DNA of 35,488 bases from positions 1 to 35,488 of the IMG/VR virus record IMGVR_UViG_3300036719_001048. The stretch is one strand, 5' to 3'. A program made the position numbers and the translations under genes. The DNA is from a virus. Below the pieces are notes generated by a model, which did no database searches, was not told the origin of the DNA, and worked only from the letters and a program-made list of their open reading frames with translations. Positions 29,138 through 35,488 of the stretch are shown piece by piece. The first letter of the stretch is position 1. Every line of letters starts with the position of its first letter.

Positions 29138-29478
29138 TATCTAAATATTGTGATTTCGTAATACTCCTTTCTATTCTCAATATCTGTAATCGAATGGATT
29201 GTATAATCCAACCCATTAATCTGTATCTTATACGTATTGTCGAAAGTGAGGGGGTAGCGGATATACACCCTTGCCGAATCGGTGAAAGTTACCTCCGCTG
29301 ATAATAGTTGTCGGTCTTGCCCGAGCGGTACATACATACCCCAAATCGTACTGCCTGCCGCATAGGTAACCGTAAAACCCCCCTCACTATCGGTTGTGGT
29401 TGTAGGCTCCATTAATACCATCGGCTCAATGAGTAATTCAGCCGATAGGAACTTTGGGCTATTTCCTTTTATTCTCAT
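29137..29478 (-). CDS. Head-tail adaptor/head closure protein
   Basis: A 113-residue beta-rich protein between the gp6-like connector and the gp10-like gene. TTTDSEGGFTVTYAAGSTIWGMY, quoted in part as EGGFTVTYAAGSTIWG, and LDYTIHSITDIENRKEYYEI are typical of SPP1 gp16/Phage_H_T_join family adaptors (W-x-x-x, then Y-x-I-x-x-I-x-[DN]-x-x-x-x-x-x-x-[IL]). It would close the head after packaging. Start overlaps the previous stop by one codon. Confidence 0.82.
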   Translation of the reverse strand: MRIKGNSPKFLSAELLIEPMVLMEPTTTTDSEGGFTVTYAAGSTIWGMYVPLGQDRQLLSAEVTFTDSARVYIRYPLTFDNTYKIQINGLDYTIHSITDIENRKEYYEITIFR

Positions 29479-30005
29479 AATACAGGTGAGGTTTTAGTGT
29501 ACATCTGACAAGTGCGCCATGCTTTCTGGCATACGCCCATCGTTTCATCGAACGCCCCTCTATTCTCGTACAAGTGATTCACCTGGTCAAGTATTGCCGT
29601 TTTCAATGGGTTGGGTAGTGCGGTGAATCCAACATTATACACCGCCCGCATTTTGTCAATAGCAGGAAAGGTAATTACCGGATGCTTACCGCCCATGATA
29701 GTTTTATCGGTTAATTCGGTACCGGAGGTTACATCGTACAGAGTAATAGATGAAGTAATCGGCCCGTGTGGAAACTGAAACCATCCCCCTTTATTGCAGA
29801 ACCATACTTCGGCCTGCTTAGTGATAAGGGATAGCCCGGTAGCTTTCTCAATTATCATTCGTGCGCTTCGTATCATTTCGGATATTTGCGCATCTTCAGA
29901 GGTGTGAGAAACACGAATGTATAATTTCGCCTCTGCAAGCGTTACCGGTTCGGCATAGCTTACCTCCGTGATGTTAGAATCAATTATGTAAGAGTAGTTA
30001 CCCAT
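29475..30005 (-). CDS. Head-tail connector (HK97 gp6-like)
   Basis: A 176-residue protein. EPVTLAEAKLYIRVSHTSED (19-38) with the following helix ISEMIRSARMIIEKATG is the classic start of gp6-like connectors (P-V-[ST]-L-x-E-A-K-x-x-L-R-x-x-x-x-x-x-D). The middle strands (WFQFPHGPITSSITLY) and C-terminal helices complete it. It binds the portal ring. Its start overlaps the glycosyltransferase end by 22 bases. Confidence 0.9.
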   Translation of the reverse strand: MGNYSYIIDSNITEVSYAEPVTLAEAKLYIRVSHTSEDAQISEMIRSARMIIEKATGLSLITKQAEVWFCNKGGWFQFPHGPITSSITLYDVTSGTELTDKTIMGGKHPVITFPAIDKMRAVYNVGFTALPNPLKTAILDQVNHLYENRGAFDETMGVCQKAWRTCQMYTKTSPVL

Positions 30006-30931
30006 TGCTCGAATTTTATTAGATTGTTTTCCGGCTGCAATTCATTTGCCCTATCAAATGCCTTATTACTGCAAATTTCGTAGTTTTCCTCCACATTTCG
30101 TATGGCCTGCACCCACTCATCTAATCTATCCTGTTTGCAGTAGGTTGCAGCATCTCCACAATTCTCACGCAGCCCCGGTAGATTAGTACAAATAACCGGA
30201 ATACCCGATGCCATTGCTTCGGTAGCCGTTCGCCCCCATGATTCGTAGTGGGATGGCATGAGTAGTATTTTCGTTTTGCGATATGCGATACGTATATCTG
30301 ACTGATTAGCCATGTATTCAACATTCGGTAACTCTTTGTATATCTGTTGTCCGTACCCGCCCTGTATGGCTAAGAACTGCTTATCCGGCATCGCCTCTGC
30401 AATCCGGTAGAACATTTCAGCACCTTTGTTGTGATTGAGATTAATTAGGGTTATCTTATTGCCTTTCTCACCCCTGTAATGGTTGATGTCAACAGGTGGT
30501 TGCAATACGAATCCGTTGTTAGCATACTTACATTCCTCACTATTCCAGTACGAATTATACACTACATTCAACTCCCTGTGCGTACGTACGGATGAGTACA
30601 TGAAAGTATTATGTGCAAACCAAACGGCAGGTTTCTTTGTGCTTTTGCAGTCAATAGCAACATCGCCTGCAAAATCTAATTGTGTGAAGATTATATCAGC
30701 CCATTCATGATGGAAGTACCAATCGTTGCTTCTATTGAATACATGGATTCCATCGTATTCGTAGTTCTCATTGTTCATCTTTGAGGTCATCACCTTTACC
30801 CGGTGGCCTCTGCTCATCAACCACTTGTTGATGTCGTGGGCGTTCCATTCTGATCCAGATTTTGCCATTGGCAAGTAACTCTGTACGTGCCACAATATGC
30901 GTAGTCTTTTTGGTTGGGTGTATTCGCTCAC
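29984..30931 (-). CDS. GT4-family glycosyltransferase inside the head module
   Basis: A 315-residue GT-B enzyme with GTG start at 30931. The N-terminal Rossmann domain has LRILWHVQSYLPMAKSG (10-26), with a G-[ST]-E acceptor-side loop, and WADIIFTQLD. The C-terminal half has KILLMPSHYESWGRTATEAM (221-240) with the catalytic E-x7-E pair (Glu230 and Glu238), typical of GT4. It is placed between the capsid gene and the head-tail connector, behind a terminator. Substrate unknown; capsid or host-glycan modification is possible. Confidence 0.9.
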   Translation of the reverse strand: MSEYTQPKRLRILWHVQSYLPMAKSGSEWNAHDINKWLMSRGHRVKVMTSKMNNENYEYDGIHVFNRSNDWYFHHEWADIIFTQLDFAGDVAIDCKSTKKPAVWFAHNTFMYSSVRTHRELNVVYNSYWNSEECKYANNGFVLQPPVDINHYRGEKGNKITLINLNHNKGAEMFYRIAEAMPDKQFLAIQGGYGQQIYKELPNVEYMANQSDIRIAYRKTKILLMPSHYESWGRTATEAMASGIPVICTNLPGLRENCGDAATYCKQDRLDEWVQAIRNVEENYEICSNKAFDRANELQPENNLIKFEQWVTTLT

Positions 30932-30954
30932 GCTTAGAAATATGTTTCATGGGG

Positions 30955-30989
30955 AAAAAATAATGGGGAAGGATTTTAACCCCTCCCCA
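30955..30989 (-). terminator. Terminator after the capsid gene
   Basis: Read on the minus strand, TGGGGAGGG and its partner CCTTCCCCA (30989-30981 and 30972-30964) form a 9-base-pair stem with one wobble pair and an 8-base loop, followed by TTATTTTTT. It lies 7 bases after the capsid stop and 24 bases before the glycosyltransferase start. It should uncouple strong capsid expression from the downstream genes. Confidence 0.78.
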
Positions 30990-30995
30990 CTAAAT

Positions 30996-32144
30996 TTAGA
31001 TAGTAGCGTAAATAGAAGAGTTAGGAAGCATCAAGTTGATAGCCTCATAACATTCGATTCTTGCAGTAACCATGTTAGTTACGAAGTTGTTTTGATCTTC
31101 GTAAGATAACTCAATGTTCAAACCGTTAACCTCTACACGCTCAATAAATGAGTTGTCAAGTACCAACGCACGGCTTGCAGGAATCCAGTTAACGCCAACG
31201 ATAGGCACGCCAACAAGATTCAAAGCACCGTTAGCACCGATACCTAAAGAACCTGCACCTAAGTAATAACCGTTGGTGAAAGATTCAATCAGCAAAGTGC
31301 TATAAGTAGCATTGCTCACGAAGATTACAGAAGGACTGAAATCAGCAGCACGCTGATTACCAATCAACTGAATCAAATCTCCGAGGTTGGTAGAAGCAGA
31401 AGTGGTAGTAACACCAGTAGAGGCAGCCGATACGGTAGAGAAGAAAGAACTATTCTCTGCCTTAAAGAAATCACGAGTCAACAAACGTGGAAGCGTCTGG
31501 CTCATGAAAGGCAAAGATGCAAGCATCTGGCGGCTAAACTTGCTGAATCCGGCGATGAACTGATTAACAGTCTTTACTTCAGTTAAAGAATAGTTATTCT
31601 CTTGCTTGAGTGAACCTTCAAGTTGTGCAGCGATGTTGTTCGCATTACCAGTAGCCTCACGATAGGTTACATACAAACCTGTAGGGCTTTGAACGGTAGG
31701 CACGAAATCACGCATATTTACCAACTGCGCAGGTTGGGTAGCTTGGCGGCTATTGTAAGTAGCAACTGAATCACCGGAAAGGTTAGTAGCCAAAGTGATA
31801 GTCTTTACCTCGGGCATTTCAATCAGAACACGGCCATTCTTTTTGATTTCGGCTTCGATGTTACGGCCTTCTAACTTCTCGGATAATACTTCGTTGAAAC
31901 TCTTTGCAGACTCAGGATTGCCGGCTTTTACCTTAATGGTAAGGGCATCAAATTGATTTTGCATAACTCCTTTGAACTCGGCAAGGTCAGCAGGTGTAAC
32001 TACTGAATCTAATTTGCTTTTAAGTTCGGTAACTACTAATTTGGCATCAGCCGCATCAGTTTTTGCGTTGGCAGAATTTGCCAATACTTGCGTAAGATTA
32101 TCTCCAATGGATTTTACCTCCGCAGCGATTTGTTCGTTTGTCAT
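30996..32144 (-). CDS. Major capsid protein, HK97 fold
   Basis: A 382-residue protein right after the prohead protease. Residues 1-100 form a coiled-coil delta/scaffold domain (helices with KTDAADAKLVVTELKSKL), to be cut off on maturation. The rest shows the HK97 pattern: VNMRDFVPTVQSPTGLYVTY (about 145-165), a spine helix region with FSKFSRQMLASLPFMSQTLP, NATYSTLLIES, and GVPIVGVNWIPASRALVLD near the P domain. A terminator follows immediately. Confidence 0.92.
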   Translation of the reverse strand: MTNEQIAAEVKSIGDNLTQVLANSANAKTDAADAKLVVTELKSKLDSVVTPADLAEFKGVMQNQFDALTIKVKAGNPESAKSFNEVLSEKLEGRNIEAEIKKNGRVLIEMPEVKTITLATNLSGDSVATYNSRQATQPAQLVNMRDFVPTVQSPTGLYVTYREATGNANNIAAQLEGSLKQENNYSLTEVKTVNQFIAGFSKFSRQMLASLPFMSQTLPRLLTRDFFKAENSSFFSTVSAASTGVTTTSASTNLGDLIQLIGNQRAADFSPSVIFVSNATYSTLLIESFTNGYYLGAGSLGIGANGALNLVGVPIVGVNWIPASRALVLDNSFIERVEVNGLNIELSYEDQNNFVTNMVTARIECYEAINLMLPNSSIYATI

Positions 32145-32866
32145 TTGAATGATTTTAACGAGTGATTAAATTGTTTGAGTGCTTCAAATACTATTGCATT
32201 CGTATCCGGCTCGACTGCGTTCGCTGCGGGTTGAGTGGTAATGTCTGAAATTGCTTTTTGTATTTGCTTTATTTCTATCTCCAATAAGGAGAAAGTTTCA
32301 TCTGTAAATGTGCCATGCTTGAACGCCTTTAGTAGTTTTTCTAATCTGCCGTTCAGCGTTTCCTGTACCTCTGCTTGTTCCATTCCTTTGTACATTGCTA
32401 ACGTAGGCGTTTCGGGGTTGGCTGCCCATAATACCGCACTACCTTCATAGAGCATCAATTCTTTGATTGTGCGGATGCCTGTAGAATTATCCATTTCGGA
32501 TTTGATTGTGCTAAAACCGATTGAGTGCTGATTGATTAGATTAGCCTCATATAATTTCAGCATATCTTCACCCATTTCCGTTTCTATAATTTCAGTAACG
32601 GCAATAAGTGCATTACCTTCTACGTATAATTCTTTCGGCTTACCAAGTGCGTACTTCATGCTACTCTTATGATCAACTAATGACCATATCAGATTCTTAC
32701 CAATCGGCCCACGTTCCTGTATAGTCTTTGTAAATGCTTCGGGTACTATCACATCGTTATCCAAATCCACATTGCCACACATAGCCCAAACGGTTTTCAC
32801 GTTACGTGAACGAATATCCATATCCTCTATGCCGTTGCTAATATCTTTAACTTGGTAATGCTTCAT
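32141..32866 (-). CDS. Prohead maturation protease (HK97 family)
   Basis: A 241-residue serine protease of the HK97/U35 type. NVDLDNDVIVPEAFTKT (32-48) is the conserved strand-loop, INQHSIGFS (111-119) holds the catalytic His114, and LYEGSAVLWAANPETP (139-154) holds the catalytic Ser143, the nearby Glu and the N-P-x-[AT]-x motif. The C-terminal 70 residues form helices, possibly scaffold. Overlaps the capsid start by 4 bases and the preceding gene by 20. Confidence 0.92.
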   Translation of the reverse strand: MKHYQVKDISNGIEDMDIRSRNVKTVWAMCGNVDLDNDVIVPEAFTKTIQERGPIGKNLIWSLVDHKSSMKYALGKPKELYVEGNALIAVTEIIETEMGEDMLKLYEANLINQHSIGFSTIKSEMDNSTGIRTIKELMLYEGSAVLWAANPETPTLAMYKGMEQAEVQETLNGRLEKLLKAFKHGTFTDETFSLLEIEIKQIQKAISDITTQPAANAVEPDTNAIVFEALKQFNHSLKSFK

Positions 32867-33683
32867 TTATCAAAGTTTGTAATTGCAAAAATAAGGTGTT
32901 ATTCCATAGGTTCAACATGTCGCCTGCTGGCCCACGTAACCCACCTTGTATATCTACAGGTTTTCCATTGCTATCTCTAACTACTTCAAATCCTACGGTA
33001 CACCTACAATTACACACATTGCCTGCGCTGCCATTCGGGTCTCCGGGGAACTCCATAATATCTATGCTGCGTAAACCGGGTACGGTAAACGGTTCATCAA
33101 TTCGTGTTGTCTTTCCATCCATGTGCAAATGGTCATAATCATTGCGGGGTATTCTACGTGTTCTATCATCCGTTATTGCTATCCATTCTTTAACGGTTAG
33201 TAACCCAGTTGATACCGCCCCGAGCATTGCACCCTGATTGGCAGCCCGTGTTGTTTCGGTACGTGCAATCAGTTCAGCGCGGTAAACATTGATACCTAAT
33301 TTCTCAATCTCCTTCATCATTTGGATAATACTCCATCCTTCCTGCATACCCTGTATCAATACTTTGCGGATAGTTTCCTTGGTAGTAGATGTAATGCCGT
33401 TAACTAAATTAGTTAACCCTTGTTCTAAAAATAGTTTTATAACCGCCGCCCATCTTTGTTCAGGTGTCATGGAATCCTTGATACCTGCCGACTTGCGTAT
33501 CTTATCATAGTTATACTTCGCCATCGTTATCCCGGCATCGTTGTGCAGTTTGCGGATATGCTGCTTTAGCTTTTCCTCATCCGGTTGCTCGCCTTTGAGT
33601 AGTGCCATACATTGGCGGTCAAGTTCACGCTTGATAAGCACCCTGTATCTCTTGCGATATGCGTTATAAAGTTGGCGGTACAT
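32847..33683 (-). CDS. Phage Mu F-like minor head protein
   Basis: A 278-residue protein. AELIARTETTRAANQGAM (about 136-153) and WIAITDDRTRR with HLHMDGK, then GNVCNCRCTVGF (about 219-230) are the marks of the Mu F-like head morphogenesis family (R-T-E, D-x-R-T-R, H-x-x-x-[DG]-G and C-x-C-R-C). It is packaged or attached near the portal. It overlaps the portal end by 20 bases. Confidence 0.92.
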   Translation of the reverse strand: MYRQLYNAYRKRYRVLIKRELDRQCMALLKGEQPDEEKLKQHIRKLHNDAGITMAKYNYDKIRKSAGIKDSMTPEQRWAAVIKLFLEQGLTNLVNGITSTTKETIRKVLIQGMQEGWSIIQMMKEIEKLGINVYRAELIARTETTRAANQGAMLGAVSTGLLTVKEWIAITDDRTRRIPRNDYDHLHMDGKTTRIDEPFTVPGLRSIDIMEFPGDPNGSAGNVCNCRCTVGFEVVRDSNGKPVDIQGGLRGPAGDMLNLWNNTLFLQLQTLINEALPS

Positions 33684-35037
33684 TCAAAGGCAGGTTAGTG
33701 AAATCATCAACGGGTGTCAAACCTTGCGGAATATACAACTTTTGATAATCTTCAATCGGTACATTCGGATCGGGGGCAAGTCCTTGTATCTTTAGTTTCT
33801 GTTCCGGTGTTAACCACCACGCAGTATTCAGCCAGGTACTTTGCTCTGCTCTGTTGGCTTCAAGTTCGGAGTAAATACTCATGTCAAAGTCAACGAATAT
33901 ATCGCTACCCTTATACCCCCAATCGGTCTGCATCTTGCGGTTGATGTTATCACGAATAGCAGTTAGTTCGGGTAACACCGCCCGAACGGTTAGTGATTTC
34001 TCCGCTTCCTTCATGTTATTGTACGTTGCAGCATCGGTATTACCCAGTAACACCGGAGGTACTCCATAGATTGAGCATAGTGCCTCTTTATCCCATTTCT
34101 CTGCTTCGATTAATTGCAAGTCCTTTGCAGGAAGTCCTATCTGCGCCCATCCTACTTTGTAACCCGATACGGCTGCGCTGCCGTGCTTATTCGCTCCGGT
34201 GTTGGCTGATATTTGCATCTTGAGTGCCTGTGCTTGGCTTTCTCCGGCTATCGGGTCAAACCTCTGGTCATCCATGTATAAAACGCCTAACGGCCCCATA
34301 TTATCGAACATCGCTACAGATGCCTCTTTACTTGCATTAGAACGTGTCAGCACCTTAGATGCTGCCCTAAGCGGTGATAATCCGTACAACTGCCCGCCGG
34401 TCGCATTCCATTCGGGGTTGAAGTATTTGTCATGCAGTATCTCTATTGTATTGAACGGGATATACTGCCCATAGTACAACTGATAGGCTACCTTCTTAGG
34501 TGGGAATTGTTCAATATCCACTTTGATTGCCATGTATTGGGATGGCAGCATGTAAAGTTCTAACGGCTTGCCCCTGTTTACTGATTCCTCCCCGACCTGC
34601 TTTGCATACATGAAAGCGTTGCCTGTTATCTTCTTAAACCCTACCCATTGCTCTATGATATCGCTCCATGTATCTTCGCTATTCGGGTATTTCAGTAATT
34701 CATTTAGCCTGCTATCGCCTTCGTATATTTCGAATGCTTCCTCTTTGAGTTCTTTCAGTTTGGCATAGTCAGTAATCGCATCCGGTTGCTGCATCTTTGC
34801 CATGTAGCGCTTCTGTGCTGCTTTGTTCTTAACCCTATACACAAACCACGGCGCAACCTTTGCTTTTTGGGTAATCAGCGTAATGATGGCATATACTAAA
34901 TCATTGCCTATGTAACTATCCCTAACTAATTCTGATTGGTTTTGCCCATCCCATGTAAGGAGTCCACGTTCAACAGATACCTGCACAGGCATCTTGACAG
35001 GTGCTGCCTTGCGATTGAGGAAATCGAATAAACCCAT
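33664..35037 (-). CDS. Portal protein (HK97 type)
   Basis: A 457-residue portal. Typical elements: GLFDFLNRK start, WVGFKKITGNAFMYAKQ (about 125-141), YFNPEWNATGGQLYGLSPLRAA (quoted in part, GLSPLRAASKVL), a G-x-L region NMGPLGVLYMD, and LCSIYGVPPVLLGNTDAATYNN (quoted as YGVPPVLLGNTDAATYNN) followed by a long helix. These define the Phage_portal/HK97 family. It forms the dodecameric DNA channel. The gene follows the large terminase as usual. Confidence 0.93.
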   Translation of the reverse strand: MGLFDFLNRKAAPVKMPVQVSVERGLLTWDGQNQSELVRDSYIGNDLVYAIITLITQKAKVAPWFVYRVKNKAAQKRYMAKMQQPDAITDYAKLKELKEEAFEIYEGDSRLNELLKYPNSEDTWSDIIEQWVGFKKITGNAFMYAKQVGEESVNRGKPLELYMLPSQYMAIKVDIEQFPPKKVAYQLYYGQYIPFNTIEILHDKYFNPEWNATGGQLYGLSPLRAASKVLTRSNASKEASVAMFDNMGPLGVLYMDDQRFDPIAGESQAQALKMQISANTGANKHGSAAVSGYKVGWAQIGLPAKDLQLIEAEKWDKEALCSIYGVPPVLLGNTDAATYNNMKEAEKSLTVRAVLPELTAIRDNINRKMQTDWGYKGSDIFVDFDMSIYSELEANRAEQSTWLNTAWWLTPEQKLKIQGLAPDPNVPIEDYQKLYIPQGLTPVDDFTNLPLNVPPTL

Positions 35038-35073
35038 ATTAAAATGATTTATACAAAATTACACCGAAAACCC

Positions 35074-35488
35074 TTACCATACGGCTACCTTAAAGGCCGG
35101 CTTATGTAGGTGGGTGAATATGGCATAGCGCATTGCATCAAGCGCATCATCTGATTCTTTCACAGGCTCATCAATTACATTATCATTTTTATCCTTTCGC
35201 CATTTGTAGGATTGCAGTTCACGAATGATGTCTTTGCTATCCTTATGTACAAATAGAGGGTATGATTTCACTTTCAATATTCCTGCCCATACTTCTTTGT
35301 TCGCAGTTTGTGCGTTGATACCGCCCCTGTAAAGTTCCTCAATAGATTTCGGTTCTGCAGCATCGCAGTACACGGGCTTGCGGTCGCTGATATGATCCTT
35401 CACTTCCCTGCTAATTTCAGATGGCGTTAATCCCGATTTGTAAATCAGTTGCTTTACATAATTTGCCCCCTGGTAATGGCATACCTTG
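35074..35488 (-). CDS. terL: Terminase large subunit, C-terminal nuclease part (continues from window start)
   Basis: In the frame continuing from 937-1 (35304 equals 1), this piece gives residues from about 252 to 388. It includes PVYCDAAEPKSIEELYRGG and the end KESDDALDAMRYAIF with the third nuclease acidic residue (Asp364/365). Positions 35304-35488 repeat 1-185; only 35074-35303 is new sequence. It ends 36 bases before the portal start. Confidence 0.93.
   Translation of the reverse strand, partial: KVCHYQGANYVKQLIYKSGLTPSEISREVKDHISDRKPVYCDAAEPKSIEELYRGGINAQTANKEVWAGILKVKSYPLFVHKDSKDIIRELQSYKWRKDKNDNVIDEPVKESDDALDAMRYAIFTHLHKPAFKVAVW
35304..35488. repeat. Terminal direct repeat, right copy
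   Basis: Second copy of 1-185 with the silent difference T35431 (A at 128). It marks where the circular contig was opened. Confidence 0.93.

Noticed and set aside
30768-30950. 60-codon ATG frame starting 19 bases upstream of the GT4 gene
   Set aside because: It lies inside the glycosyltransferase coding region in another frame and has no motif; the GTG at 30931 opens the recognisable GT4 protein.

Overview
The window is essentially one complete tailed-phage genome assembled as a circle. The first 185 bases recur at the end (1-185 = 35304-35488, one mismatch), so the unique length is about 35.3 kb. The large terminase gene runs across the cut point in the same frame. The gene set is that of a siphovirus: HK97-type capsid, tape measure, frameshifted tail chaperones, long-tail connectors and a four-gene lysis block. 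No integrase and no conventional repressor is visible, so a lytic life style is the simpler reading (inference). The host is very probably a member of the Bacteroidota: the best promoters match the TTTG-N19-21-TAnnTTTG pattern of that phylum, start codons mostly lack Shine-Dalgarno sequences, and the fiber-like protein has a signal peptide ending in SASAQ.

Layout. (a) 12.71 down to 6.22 kb, minus strand: replication/recombination operon with a RecA-like (Sak4-type) ATPase, a helper protein, a tRNA-like gene, a ParB-like protein, an SSB-like protein, a C5 cytosine methyltransferase containing a long overlapping second reading frame, a VRR-NUC nuclease and a primase-polymerase/helicase. It ends at a strong terminator at 6103-6132. 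(b) 12.80 to 14.42 kb, plus strand: six small genes including a mini helix-turn-helix protein, a stand-alone DnaA domain IV protein and two small membrane or exported proteins. The two operons start from overlapping divergent promoters at 12732-12780. (c) 5715-6220: non-coding region with a ten-copy AATTCTCAC iteron array, inverted repeats and the late promoter. (d) 5.71 down to 1 and on from 35.3 down to 14.5 kb, minus strand: one long late operon. Its order is small terminase, a surface-glycan cassette (three glycosyltransferase-like and three methyltransferase-like genes plus tiny ORFs), large terminase, portal, Mu F-like protein, protease, capsid, a terminator, a fourth glycosyltransferase, connectors, tail, fiber, lysis and receptor-binding/structural genes, and finally a phosphoesterase and a metallopeptidase-like protein.

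The most notable items are: (1) a 269-codon family-like protein encoded wholly inside the cytosine methyltransferase gene in another frame; (2) a glycosylation/methylation cassette placed between the two terminase genes, with a further GT4 enzyme inside the head module; (3) the iteron array abutting the late promoter, together with an identical 12-base promoter element before the small terminase, tail tube and lysis genes; (4) a -1 frameshift site in the tail chaperone; (5) a unimolecular spanin candidate and a fiber-like protein with a Sec signal peptide. All family assignments come from reading motifs; no database search was possible.
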